DNA of 64,000 nt from Prochlorococcus sp. AG-409-D09 (GTDB lineage Bacteria; Cyanobacteriota; Cyanobacteriia; PCC-6307; Cyanobiaceae). Every line of letters begins with the position of its first letter. Within the stretch, counting starts at the first letter, position 1. The notes under the pieces were generated by a model. That model made no database searches. It was not told the DNA's origin and worked only from the letters and a program-made list of their open reading frames with translations. Both the position numbers and the translations under genes were made by a program. This document shows, piece after piece, positions 36,396 through 45,049 of this stretch. The stretch is taken from NCBI GenBank assembly GCA_003215935.1, contig QCJQ01000004.1:1-64000 (forward strand), in the 5' to 3' direction.

Positions 36396-36623
36396 TTATG
36401 AAGGTGTAACGAAACTTTTTAAGATTAAAAATGAGAATAAAATAAAATTGACAACAATAAATGAAATATAAACTACTCCTGGATTTTTTAATCCAGATGG
36501 AGCTGTTAATTCAATGCCAAATATTTTAAGAACAGATTGCTTTTCACCATCTTTGTACTTAAAAGGGCCTTCAGACAATAATGAATCGAGGTTCTTATTT
36601 TTTGAATTATTGTTTTCTTCCAT
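36396..36623 (-). CDS. hypothetical single-helix membrane protein, 75 aa
   Basis: From ATG 36623: a polar N-terminus (MEENNNSKNKNLDSLLSEG), then KQSVLKIFGIELTAPSGLKN, and one C-terminal membrane helix (about 48-68, VVYISFIVVNFILFSFLIL). A start 13 codons upstream (36662) is possible. It is not recognised. The APSGLKNPG turn before the helix looks conserved in type. The adjacent spacer (36205-36395) is AT-rich and empty. Confidence 0.55.
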   Translation of the reverse strand: MEENNNSKNKNLDSLLSEGPFKYKDGEKQSVLKIFGIELTAPSGLKNPGVVYISFIVVNFILFSFLILKSFVTPS

Positions 36624-36685
36624 AGATTTAAAAAAATTTCTTACATCATATTTGAAAATCATTCTAATGAATAGAAATTACACAA

Positions 36686-37843
36686 TTAATTTCTAAAAGG
36701 CACTTCACTATTTGTTGTTTTTATATGCTCTAGCATCAAATCATTAGCTTTTGGGAGCCATTTTTTTAGAATTTTTTCGAGATCTTGGTTGTACCAGCGA
36801 TGCATGCTTGCATTAGGGTGGAGTTCAAAACCTCTTCTTCTTTTTTGACTGCCTCCCGCTCCAGGGTCGAAACTCTTAATCTTGTTTTGTATAGCCCATT
36901 CGATTGGCGAGTAATAGCATAATTCAAAATGAAGGCAATCTATTTCTTCATCACTTCCCCAATATCTGCCCCATAGCATATCTTTATTCTTAACACATAA
37001 TGACATCGCAAGAGTTTTAGATGATGTTTTTCTTTTTGCTGAGAATAAGACTAAATTTTTTTTATTACATTCTTTTGAAAGTTCTTTGAAAAATTCTGGA
37101 GTAAGATATTTACTTCCCCATACTCCCCATTTAGCACAATGCTTCTTATAAAAATAATACATAAGATCCATTTCTATAGAAGTAATGGCATTTCCTGAGA
37201 TTGTTGAAATCTCTATTTCTTCTTTTTTAATTGCATTTCTTTCTCTTTTTATATTTCGTCTTTGGTTTGCATTGAATCGTTGTAGATAACTATTGAAATC
37301 ATCGTATCCTTGAAGTGAAAGTAAGCTTTTCTCATTAATCCATTCTAAGCAATTAGCTTTTTTAGCTGATTGTTTCCATGAAGAGTCAATATATAGAAAA
37401 TTGGCACTTAGTATATTGTTATTGATAGCAAAGGTATCTATTTTGTTGATTAACAATTTTGTTAATTGTTCTTCATCTTCTTCTTCACTACAAAAAAACT
37501 TAAATCCTTGTACTGGACTAAGCGGGCTCATTCCTACTATCTTAGGGTAGTAATTCAACCCTAAATCAAATGCTATTTGTGCAAAGATATTGTCGAATAT
37601 AAACTCTCCATAACTATGGGATTTAAGATAAAGTGGAGCTAAGCCAATAATAGAATTAGCTCTCCAGGCAGATAAAAAAATAGGCTGCCATCCGTTTTTA
37701 TTAATAACACTATTTGAATTTTCTAATGCTTTTAGCCAGTCCCACTGAAAAAAAGGTATTTGATTGATCCCTGCTAAACGTTCCCAGTCTTCTTTAGATA
37801 TTTCTGAAATTGATTTATGCCATTTTGTTTGGATCTTTAACAT
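36686..37843 (-). CDS. GNAT-like/DUF482 (peptidogalycan-type) acyltransferase
   Basis: The protein has 385 residues and matches the DUF482/COG3146 family, whose fold is related to FemAB/GNAT transferases. Visible blocks are PFFQWDWLKALENSNSV, LAPLYLKSHSYGEFIFDN, KIVGMSPLSPVQGFKFF, then FNANQRRNIKRERNAIKKE and the C-terminal DPGAGGSQKRRRGFELHP, the most conserved stretch. Substrate unknown. No signal peptide is present. Confidence 0.82.
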   Translation of the reverse strand: MLKIQTKWHKSISEISKEDWERLAGINQIPFFQWDWLKALENSNSVINKNGWQPIFLSAWRANSIIGLAPLYLKSHSYGEFIFDNIFAQIAFDLGLNYYPKIVGMSPLSPVQGFKFFCSEEEDEEQLTKLLINKIDTFAINNNILSANFLYIDSSWKQSAKKANCLEWINEKSLLSLQGYDDFNSYLQRFNANQRRNIKRERNAIKKEEIEISTISGNAITSIEMDLMYYFYKKHCAKWGVWGSKYLTPEFFKELSKECNKKNLVLFSAKRKTSSKTLAMSLCVKNKDMLWGRYWGSDEEIDCLHFELCYYSPIEWAIQNKIKSFDPGAGGSQKRRRGFELHPNASMHRWYNQDLEKILKKWLPKANDLMLEHIKTTNSEVPFRN

Positions 37844-37885
37844 TATTCTGATTTTTTTATTTTTAATTACATAATAAATTAATAT

Positions 37886-38563
37886 CTACTTCGATCTATT
37901 CCGTAAATAATGAAGAGATAATTCATTATCTTCTAATACCTTAAGATGCTCAATCTTCCATGCATTTGAATTAGATAGAGAAAGCGGTATGTCTTTTAAA
38001 TTTTTTGGAATCCAAGTAAATTCTCCGCCAATTATTTTTGGTGTAATGGTTAATTGGATATCATCTATTACGTCAGCTTTTAAAAATATTCCTGCTATCT
38101 GAGCTCCTCCAAGAATAACTAATTTAGATAACCCTGCATTACCTAGCTTTTGTAATAAATCTGAAATTGTTTTTGTAAATTCAATATGTTTTTCATATCC
38201 ATCGGGAACAGACTGGTTTTTATATGAATAATTAGAACTGATGATCCATCTTTGAAGAGGTTGCCTAAAATAAGGCCAATCAAGAGGATAGTTATATTTA
38301 TTGCTCATTATTAATGAAACCGGTTGACTTGATTTTCCATTTAAAAGTCTTTCATTAATTAAATTTTTATTATGAATCAGACAAGTTGATTTATGACTTC
38401 GAAGAGTACCTCCTCCCATTAAAGCTCCATCACACCAAGAAAGTGATTCTTCTAAAACTCTTCTGTCTCCTTTTCCTCCTAATTGAGTCTTACCACCTCT
38501 TGGCATGGATAGTCTTCCATCAATACTTATAGCTAATACAAGTCTAATTGCAGGTTTAATCAA
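37886..38563 (-). CDS. RibD C-terminal-type reductase (pyrimidine reductase/DHFR fold)
   Basis: The protein has 225 residues with the NADPH-binding fold of the RibD C-terminal domain: RLVLAISIDGRLSMPRGG, LSWCDGALMGGGTLRSHKS and a late LVILGGAQIAGIFLKADVIDD. There is no deaminase domain (no HAE or PCxxxGrTPPC motif), so it is a stand-alone reductase. It could serve riboflavin synthesis or reduce pterins. It starts 5 bp after the tandem PTPS gene's stop, which makes a pterin-related role worth considering. Confidence 0.85.
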   Translation of the reverse strand: MIKPAIRLVLAISIDGRLSMPRGGKTQLGGKGDRRVLEESLSWCDGALMGGGTLRSHKSTCLIHNKNLINERLLNGKSSQPVSLIMSNKYNYPLDWPYFRQPLQRWIISSNYSYKNQSVPDGYEKHIEFTKTISDLLQKLGNAGLSKLVILGGAQIAGIFLKADVIDDIQLTITPKIIGGEFTWIPKNLKDIPLSLSNSNAWKIEHLKVLEDNELSLHYLRNRSK

Positions 38564-38568
38564 GTTAT

Positions 38569-39501
38569 TTAATTTATTGATGTTGTATGTAATATTTCTT
38601 TTTCTGATACATCTAGTTGAGGAGTTTCAGCATAAACTTCAGCAGCATTGTTTGGACTTTCTTGAAGACGAATTTTATGCAAATTTGCTCCAATAGATTG
38701 AATAGGAGCAGTTAATAGATCTGAAATATAAAGAGCAATATTCTCAGCTGTAGGAACGCATTTTGAAAAGTGTTTTATATCCTTATTTAAAAAAGTATGG
38801 TCAAATGCCTCTACGACTAAATCATTTACTAACGTTTGAAGTGCTGAAAGATCACAAATCATCCCAGTACGTGAGTCAATCTCTCCCCTTACAGTTATGT
38901 CCACTAGATAATTGTGTCCATGCCCATTTTCTCTTGCACATTTTCCAAAGATTTTTTCATTTTCTTCTTGAGGAAGATCTTCTCTAGCTAATCGGTGAGC
39001 TGCAGCAAAGTGAGTGCGAATAGTTAAGAAGGCGGTCATAGCATTTCCTTGATAATCAGCCCAGAGAAGAGGGTGTTCGTATAAACGGAGCCCAATAAGT
39101 GGTAAGTGTGGGCTTAACCTTTTCCAAATAATACGCACTAATGCTTCTGTAGTGGCTAAACAGCCATTTTCCTTGGATAAATTGAATTCGGGCCAGACAT
39201 CGTTTAAGAATCGAAAATCAAGCTGATCAGTAACTTCGCTCTTGATAGCCTTTTTTACATCCGATAAATTTAGAACCATTCCATATTCATTTAATTCACC
39301 TGCCATAGATACAATTAGTTCATAATTATGTCCATGGCCTGGGGGGATTGAACATGCTCCAAATAAAGCCCTATTTTCTTCAATAGAAAGTTCAGGGAGT
39401 TGATATAGGTGGCTTGCACTAAAGCAAGCTTTTCTTGTGATACCACAAGCTCTACCTTCCCCATGAAGTGCCTGAGATTCTTTCTCCATCATTTCAGGCA
39501 C
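38569..39501 (-). CDS. tandem 6-pyruvoyl-tetrahydropterin synthase/QueD-like protein
   Basis: The protein has 310 residues and two PTPS-fold domains. Domain 1 (about 18-150) has ACFSASHLY and FGACSIPPGHGHNYELIV; domain 2 (about 155-290) has THFAAAHRL and FGKCARENGHGHNYLVDI, with DHTFLNKD and TAENIALYI. Both retain the three zinc histidines and the catalytic Cys. The spacing C-x5-HGH and the GHGHNY wording match eukaryotic-type PTPS rather than short QueD (CxxxHGH). A pterin role is plausible, because cyanobacteria make glycosylated biopterins. Confidence 0.88.
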   Translation of the reverse strand: MPEMMEKESQALHGEGRACGITRKACFSASHLYQLPELSIEENRALFGACSIPPGHGHNYELIVSMAGELNEYGMVLNLSDVKKAIKSEVTDQLDFRFLNDVWPEFNLSKENGCLATTEALVRIIWKRLSPHLPLIGLRLYEHPLLWADYQGNAMTAFLTIRTHFAAAHRLAREDLPQEENEKIFGKCARENGHGHNYLVDITVRGEIDSRTGMICDLSALQTLVNDLVVEAFDHTFLNKDIKHFSKCVPTAENIALYISDLLTAPIQSIGANLHKIRLQESPNNAAEVYAETPQLDVSEKEILHTTSIN

Positions 39502-39543
39502 AGATTTAATTTCATTTTAAAGCTTCCATTAGGTTTTTGTTGT

Positions 39544-40137
39544 ATGTCTGATTTAACACCATCGAGGATGTTATCCAAAAAACTAGGTGGTCGTAATATT
39601 TATTTAGTTGGCATGATGGGAAGTGGTAAAAGTGTAACTGGCCCAATACTTGCGAAACAGTTGAGATATAAATTTTTAGATGCTGATTCTGCAATAGAGA
39701 AACTGAGTCAAAAGTCTATTCCTGAAATATTTGCAGATGACGGGGAGTCGAATTTTAGAGAAATTGAAACTAAAGTTTTAGAGTCCATAGGTCAATTTTA
39801 TTCATTGGTTGTTTCTACAGGGGGAGGTGTAGTAAAGCGACCAAAGAATTGGGGGATTTTGCATCAAGGAATTGTTGTATGGATTGATCCTGGAAGAGAA
39901 AGATTATTGGAACGCTTAAATAAAGATTCTGTGGCTAGACCTTTACTTGAAACATCCAATCCAGTCAGCGATTTTGATGCTTTATATGAAGAAAGAAAAC
40001 CTTTGTATGCAGAATCTGATTTGCATATATTCGTAGAAAATGAATCACCTGAAGATGTGGCTTGGAAAATTATAAAAGAATTGCCTTTAATACTTAATGA
40101 GTCGGTGGATCCAACCTTATCGCATACCATTGAATAG
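39544..40137 (+). CDS. aroK: shikimate kinase
   Basis: Fifth step of aromatic amino-acid synthesis. The preferred start is ATG 39544, giving 197 residues; the longer open frame back to 39409 would overlap the divergent PTPS gene. Motifs: Walker A MMGSGKSVTG, substrate site FLDADSAIEKLSQKSIPEIF, GESNFREIET (Arg), VVSTGGGVVKRP, and the lid Arg DSVARPLLE. The 3' end overlaps the convergent 87-residue gene by 44 bp. Confidence 0.95.
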   Translation: MSDLTPSRMLSKKLGGRNIYLVGMMGSGKSVTGPILAKQLRYKFLDADSAIEKLSQKSIPEIFADDGESNFREIETKVLESIGQFYSLVVSTGGGVVKRPKNWGILHQGIVVWIDPGRERLLERLNKDSVARPLLETSNPVSDFDALYEERKPLYAESDLHIFVENESPEDVAWKIIKELPLILNESVDPTLSHTIE

Positions 40138-40357
40138 TAAAACCTGGATAAATCTCCAAATCACATGCAGTATCGAGTAAATGTTGGGCAGCTGCTTTTG
40201 TAGAAGATTTTTCTAGTAGATCTTGAGGAAGTTGCTCTATTTGATTAATCCAATTTTCAATCCATTCTAAAGTTTCTTGTGCTTTTAGAAATCTTTCTTC
40301 TTTATTTGGTTCAAGAACTACGTAATTATCTAGCTCTCTTATTAGCGGATCTGACAT
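40094..40357 (-). CDS. conserved hypothetical protein, 87 aa
   Basis: Not a named family to me. Soluble and helical; begins MSDPLIRELDNYVVLEPNKE and ends in IQWYAIRLDPPTH, with a well-ordered alternation typical of a real gene. The 3' end lies inside aroK, and its start codon interlocks with the divergent DUF6816-like gene (shared CATG). Confidence 0.7.
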   Translation of the reverse strand: MSDPLIRELDNYVVLEPNKEERFLKAQETLEWIENWINQIEQLPQDLLEKSSTKAAAQHLLDTACDLEIYPGFTIQWYAIRLDPPTH

Positions 40358-41090
40358 GGTAAATAAAGTATTGTTGATAGTTTATGTATTTTATATTGTT
40401 TTTTTATTGACACCTTGCCCAATTTTTGCAGACCAATATATTGATGATTTAAGCTCAAGTGATTTATATAAACACCAATTAAGTTGGCCTAAATGGAAAC
40501 TAGATTTTTCATTTAAAAGAATTGCTTTAAAAGAAGATTTAATTTATCCTCAATGGTTTGAGGGGGAATGGAAAGTTTATAGCGTTGATCTCAATAATTT
40601 ACAGCAAGACCCTTTAATCTATTTTGCTCGATTTAATTTAGATTATTTGAATAGAGTTGTAGCAGACAGAGATTATAATGTTAAATCTTTAGCTAAAGAG
40701 CTTTATGGAAATAAATTAATGGATGTGAGAACCGACCCAAGTACAATTAATCGTCAATTAATTATTTTTCAAGATAATATTTTTTTAGAAACAAAGATTA
40801 TAGGAAGGAGTCAATACAAAGGAGACCAGTCATTATTTCTTGCGAATGAATTGTCTCTTCAAATTTCCCATAACCCTCAAGTTTCAAGAATATCAAGGAG
40901 TGAGATATTAAGTCAGTTTAAGCGATGTAATTCTTTTGAATACTTGTCTTTTGAAAAAGATAATGATTTAATTTGTGGAGATCAATGGCAAGCAATTTAT
41001 TTGTCTCCAGGTGAGAAATTGGATGCTTTGCCAGTACATACAAATCACTATAAATTAGTATTAGTCCCTCTTCATCAGGATCTTTCCTGA
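40356..41090 (+). CDS. secreted/lumenal DUF6816-like protein, 244 aa
   Basis: Signal peptide MVNKVLLIVYVFYIVFLLTP ending CPIFA-D, then a soluble domain with YPQWFEGEWKVYSVDLNNL, FNLDYLNRVVADRDYNV and a Cys pair late (FKRCNSFEYL, NDLICGDQWQ) that may form a disulfide. It resembles a cyanobacterial/plastid family, but I am not sure of the DUF number. Function unknown; export to periplasm or thylakoid lumen is the main inference. Confidence 0.7.
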   Translation: MVNKVLLIVYVFYIVFLLTPCPIFADQYIDDLSSSDLYKHQLSWPKWKLDFSFKRIALKEDLIYPQWFEGEWKVYSVDLNNLQQDPLIYFARFNLDYLNRVVADRDYNVKSLAKELYGNKLMDVRTDPSTINRQLIIFQDNIFLETKIIGRSQYKGDQSLFLANELSLQISHNPQVSRISRSEILSQFKRCNSFEYLSFEKDNDLICGDQWQAIYLSPGEKLDALPVHTNHYKLVLVPLHQDLS

Positions 41091-41410
41091 AAATCATTCA
41101 ACTTATTGGAAAGTATCATTAGATTGAATTTTTGATTTTAAATTCGTTAAGCAATATTCTTTAAATAAAAAACTCTGCATGATTCTGTTGAATTAAAGCA
41201 AGGTTACTCGAGAAGTTTTTCTACTTGATTTTGAAAATTTTAAATTAATTTAAGCTTGTAGATGAATTATCGAATTTTTTTATATTTGTTTAGGTTCTCA
41301 GACGTTTTTATTTCAAGAAAAGGATTAATGAATAATTGATTTAGTTTAAAGTTACTTTTTTCTCCAAAACCAGTCAAAGTAGCTATTAAATATATTGAAT
41401 GCTTATTAAA
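41091..41410. other. 320-bp spacer, no feature recognised
   Basis: AT-rich. The only ATG frames are very short (25 codons from 41262) and have no family likeness. I see no strong hairpin. It should carry the promoter for DUF751-rbfA. Confidence 0.6.
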
Positions 41411-41617
41411 ATGGGTGAGTTCTTTTCCAATGTCTCTAGATATCCCAAGTATCTCATAACAATAATTCTTGGGGTTTTCACAGCGGCTATAGAGCCTTTA
41501 CTTAAGCGCACTGGCAATCCCGTCACTGCTATTGCATTGCTAGGGGCTTTAATTAGTGGGATTGTGACAATTGCTTTCGTTTTAAGGGCAATGGCTTTCC
41601 CTACAACATCTTTCTAA
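41411..41617 (+). CDS. DUF751/Ycf33-family membrane protein
   Basis: 68 residues from ATG 41411 ([20 protein letters not shown]); an ATG four codons earlier is the alternative. It has two hydrophobic segments, [20 protein letters not shown] and [20 protein letters not shown]. The NxSRYPxY start is the family hallmark, shared with plastid Ycf33. Function unknown. rbfA starts 7 bp downstream. Confidence 0.85.
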   Translation: MGEFFSNVSRYPKYLITIILGVFTAAIEPLLKRTGNPVTAIALLGALISGIVTIAFVLRAMAFPTTSF

Positions 41618-41624
41618 GACTTTC

Positions 41625-42020
41625 ATGGCTAAATCAAGAAGAGTAGAAAAGTTTTCCGCTCTCATTCGCAAAGAAATTAGTGAACTTCTGATTTATGAAA
41701 TTCGTGATGAAAGAGTTAATCAAAGTATGATTACTATCACAGAGGTTGAGGTTTCTTCTGATTTACAGTATTGCAAGATTTTTGTGAGTCTTTTTGGTGA
41801 AGAAAAAACTAAATCTGATGTTATTAATGGATTAGAAGCAGCTAAGGGCTTTTTAAGGGGAGAGCTAGCAAGAAGACTTCAAATGCGAAGAGCCCCAGAA
41901 TTAGTATTTAAGTTAGATAATGCAATGGCAAAAGGTATAACAGTTTTAAGTTTATTAAGTAAATTAGAAGAAGAAAGAAAAACAAAGAATATTTTTGCAG
42001 AAGAAGATGATATGAAGTAA
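41625..42020 (+). CDS. rbfA: ribosome-binding factor A
   Basis: 30S maturation factor with KH-like fold. The protein has 131 residues: [19 protein letters not shown] at the start, then [20 protein letters not shown] and [21 protein letters not shown], all RbfA signatures. The acidic C-terminal tail is normal. Its stop overlaps the ATG of the next gene (TAATG), suggesting coupled translation. Confidence 0.95.
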   Translation: MAKSRRVEKFSALIRKEISELLIYEIRDERVNQSMITITEVEVSSDLQYCKIFVSLFGEEKTKSDVINGLEAAKGFLRGELARRLQMRRAPELVFKLDNAMAKGITVLSLLSKLEEERKTKNIFAEEDDMK

Positions 42021-43669
42021 TGCTATCTATCACTGAAAAAAAACTTCAAAAATTAGTTGCTGAATTATTTATTGTCCGAGCGAGTGGTCATTTTTTTGAT
42101 TCTCAACGAAAATATCCACAATGGGAATTAACTACTCACGAACTTAAAACGCTAATAAATTTAGGGATTGGTGGTGTAATTTTTTTTGGTGGAACCATAA
42201 AAGAAGTAGAAGAGAGATGTCGCTTATTTAAACATTGGTCTAGTCAACCAATTCTGTTATGTGCAGATATAGAAGAAGGTATAGGCCAACGTTTTGATGG
42301 GGGCCTTAATTTTGTACCTCCAATGGCTATTTCTCAGATCTTTAAAAAGGAACCTAAGAAAGGGATTGAATTTGCTGAGAAATATGGTTTCTTTTTAGGC
42401 GATCAAGCACGGAAAGTAGGTTTAAATTGGGTTTTAGCCCCTGTTTGCGATGTTAATACGAATCCCAATAATCCTGTTATTAATTTAAGAGCTTGGGGTG
42501 AAGATCCATTAACAGTAAGTAATTTGATTTCTGCTTTTCAGCGGGGGATCTCTGAGAGGGGAGTTTTAACCTGTGCAAAACATTTTCCGGGACATGGTGA
42601 TTCGGAAGTTGACTCCCATCTGCAATTACCGGTTTTGCAAAAAGATTTATCAGACCTTATAAATTCTGATTTACTGCCTTTTCAAAAAGCTATTAAAGAA
42701 GGAGCAGATTGTGTAATGACTGCACATTTACTGTTTCCAAAGATTGACCATGAATTTCCTGTAACTTTATCTAAATATTTTCTGACTAATATTTTGCGTA
42801 GACAAATGAATTTTGATGGATTAATAGTTACTGATGCTTTGGTAATGAAGGCAATTTCTAACTTGTATGGTGGAGAAAAAGCCGCTGTTTTAGCTTTTGA
42901 AGCAGGAGCTGATTTGATAATGATGCCAGAGAAACCTTACGCAGCAATTCAAGCTATAATGATGGCAATATTGCATGAAAAGATTCCTCTTAATCGTTTA
43001 TATGAATCTATCAATAGAAAAAGAAATGCACTAAAAAAATTATCAAAATTTGAGCACAATTATATTAATCAATCTTGCTTTAGTAATGCAAATGTTTTGG
43101 GTGAGTTTGATTCTAAAAAATCGATTATTTTTTCAGAAGAGTTAATAAAAAGTTCAATAATTCTTAAAAATAAGGAAAATTTTTTCTTTGACGAGGATTC
43201 TTTTAACTTCGTAAAATTAGATAAATCTAATTTGGTTATGAGTCCAGATGATTCATTTCCTGCAATTGCGATTCCTAAAAAACTTGGACTTAAAAGTATT
43301 ATTTTGGATTCATTTAAAATACAAATATGTAAGAATGAATTAAAAAAACAATTAGATTTAAGTATTTTTTCTGACAAAAAGGTCTTTTTACAAATTTTTA
43401 GCAGAGGAAAACCTTTTAAAGAGAATGATTGGGGTAAAGAATTCTGGAATGATGTTATACAAAAATTACAAAAGTCAAATCGATTAATTGGAGTTGCTAT
43501 CTATGGATGTCCTTATCTTTGGGCTAATTGTTTGAAGATTTTGGAACCTTCAATTGCTTGTTGTTATAGCCCTGGGCAAATGTCTTCTGCTCAGCGAGAA
43601 TTACTTGAACAATTATTTCCTTCTTTTGAACAGCCCATTGATCGAGTAATTGAGCCTTTTACTAATTAG
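42020..43669 (+). CDS. glycoside hydrolase family 3, NagZ-like beta-hexosaminidase
   Basis: The protein has 549 residues. The N-terminal 350 residues are a GH3 barrel with LAPVCDVNTNPNNPVINLRA, TCAKHFPGHGDSEVDSHLQL (NagZ-type His acid/base loop) and IVTDALVMKAISNLYGG (nucleophile Asp). The C-terminal 200 residues lack an obvious catalytic motif and diverge from the second GH3 domain. It would cleave GlcNAc from muropeptides and could feed anmK at 18.4 kb. No signal peptide: it acts in the cytoplasm, like NagZ. Confidence 0.88.
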   Translation: MLSITEKKLQKLVAELFIVRASGHFFDSQRKYPQWELTTHELKTLINLGIGGVIFFGGTIKEVEERCRLFKHWSSQPILLCADIEEGIGQRFDGGLNFVPPMAISQIFKKEPKKGIEFAEKYGFFLGDQARKVGLNWVLAPVCDVNTNPNNPVINLRAWGEDPLTVSNLISAFQRGISERGVLTCAKHFPGHGDSEVDSHLQLPVLQKDLSDLINSDLLPFQKAIKEGADCVMTAHLLFPKIDHEFPVTLSKYFLTNILRRQMNFDGLIVTDALVMKAISNLYGGEKAAVLAFEAGADLIMMPEKPYAAIQAIMMAILHEKIPLNRLYESINRKRNALKKLSKFEHNYINQSCFSNANVLGEFDSKKSIIFSEELIKSSIILKNKENFFFDEDSFNFVKLDKSNLVMSPDDSFPAIAIPKKLGLKSIILDSFKIQICKNELKKQLDLSIFSDKKVFLQIFSRGKPFKENDWGKEFWNDVIQKLQKSNRLIGVAIYGCPYLWANCLKILEPSIACCYSPGQMSSAQRELLEQLFPSFEQPIDRVIEPFTN

Positions 43670-43722
43670 TTATTGTAAAAGGAGAATTGTTTTTGTTAAG
43701 TTAGATCTTCTAATATGAATAC

Positions 43723-44529
43723 ATGGGAGATTTAGTTGAAACCCCATTATTGGGTAAAACAATTATTATTACTAGAGCTCAAGAGCAGCAAGCTGAAGCA
43801 AAGAATAGCCTTCAGGCTCTTGGAGCAAGAGTATTAGATTTGCCAGCACTTAAAATTGGTCCACCAGATAATTTTGAAAAACTTGATAATGCCTTGGAAG
43901 AAATTAAAAAATTTGATTGGATTATATTTTCTAGTGCAAATGGAATTAGATTTGTAGAAGAAAGACTAAAGATCAAAAGTCTTTCCTTGTCTATGTTTTC
44001 TGATTCTTTAAAAATAGCAGTTGTCGGAAGGAAAACAGCTAAAAAGTTGAATCAAATTGGAGTAGAAGCAAACTTTATACCTCCTGAATTTGTTGCTGAT
44101 AGTCTTATTCAAAATTTCCCAGAGAATAAAAATGGACTGAAGATACTTTTACCTAGAGTTCAAACAGGTGGAAGACCAATATTGGCAGATTCTTTTGAAA
44201 AAAGTGGATCTATAGTTGAGGAGGTTCCAGCATATGAATCTAGATGTCCAGAGTCAATCCCTAGCGAAACTCTAACTGCTTTAATTCAAAATAAAGTTGA
44301 CTTAATAGCTTTTACAAGTGGCAAAACGGTATATCATACATATAAGTTAATTTATCAATATTTTGGTGATGAATGGGAAGAAAAATTTATTAATATTGCT
44401 ATTATTTCTATTGGTCCTCAAACAAGTTTGAGCTGTTTAAAATATTTTAGAAAATTTGATAGAGAGGCACATCCCCATGATATCGAAGGTTTAATTTGTG
44501 CTTGTATAAATAAAATAAAAGATGTATAA
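43723..44529 (+). CDS. hemD: uroporphyrinogen-III synthase
   Basis: Closes the tetrapyrrole ring for heme, chlorophyll and B12. The protein has 268 residues. HemD is poorly conserved, but the two-domain pattern is clear: GKTIIITRAQEQQAEAKNSL, FDWIIFSSANGIRFVEERL, KIAVVGRKTAKKLNQIGVEA, LIAFTSGKTVYHTYKLIY and IISIGPQTSLSC. It ends just before the convergent SRPBCC gene. Confidence 0.9.
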   Translation: MGDLVETPLLGKTIIITRAQEQQAEAKNSLQALGARVLDLPALKIGPPDNFEKLDNALEEIKKFDWIIFSSANGIRFVEERLKIKSLSLSMFSDSLKIAVVGRKTAKKLNQIGVEANFIPPEFVADSLIQNFPENKNGLKILLPRVQTGGRPILADSFEKSGSIVEEVPAYESRCPESIPSETLTALIQNKVDLIAFTSGKTVYHTYKLIYQYFGDEWEEKFINIAIISIGPQTSLSCLKYFRKFDREAHPHDIEGLICACINKIKDV

Positions 44530-44547
44530 TTTATATGTTTTGTATAA

Positions 44548-45024
44548 CTAAATTGGTGTAATTCCTTCAGGACCTTTTTCTACTAATTCTTTAAATCTAT
44601 TTATATTTGTTTGTAGTTCATTGGTCACCATTCCTCCTAATATATTTTCTTCCATAAGTCCAGCTAAAATCCTAGGTAATTCATAAGAAATTTTGAGTTC
44701 TATATAAGTTTCATCATTTTTCTTTTCAATAAATTGAACACTACCTTGTGTAGGAAGTCCACCTATTGATTTCCACCTAAGTTTTTTAGCTTCAACTCTT
44801 TCAATGATTTGTGCTTTCCATTTGAATCTAAATCCATTTGCAGCCAAGGTCCATTCTGTAAGATCAGGAAGAGTACTTGTTTCTTGATCAATAGTTTTCA
44901 CTGATTCAATCCATGTCATCCACAAAGGCATTGAATCTAGATCACTCCAAAATTGCCAGACCTTCTTGATCGGTGCATTTATTTCACTTTTAACGGTATG
45001 TTCTAGCTTGCGTCCCATATCCAA
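44548..45024 (-). CDS. SRPBCC (cyclase/dehydrase-like) protein
   Basis: 158-residue START-like ligand-binding fold: HTVKSEINAPIKKVWQFWSD, LDSMPLWMTWIESVK, RWKSIGGLPTQGSVQF. It lies 25 bp downstream of crtQ on the same strand, so a lipid- or carotenoid-handling role is plausible but unproven. No catalytic motif. Confidence 0.82.
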   Translation of the reverse strand: MDMGRKLEHTVKSEINAPIKKVWQFWSDLDSMPLWMTWIESVKTIDQETSTLPDLTEWTLAANGFRFKWKAQIIERVEAKKLRWKSIGGLPTQGSVQFIEKKNDETYIELKISYELPRILAGLMEENILGGMVTNELQTNINRFKELVEKGPEGITPI

Positions 45025-45049
45025 GTACCAGGAATAATTGTTTTTGTAT

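Noticed and set aside
39409-39543. N-terminal extension of shikimate kinase
   Set aside because: The 45 extra codons overlap the divergent PTPS gene and look like antisense to it; ATG 39544 fits the family start.
41262-41339. 25-codon frame in the spacer before DUF751
   Set aside because: Too short, no ribosome site, no recognisable pattern.
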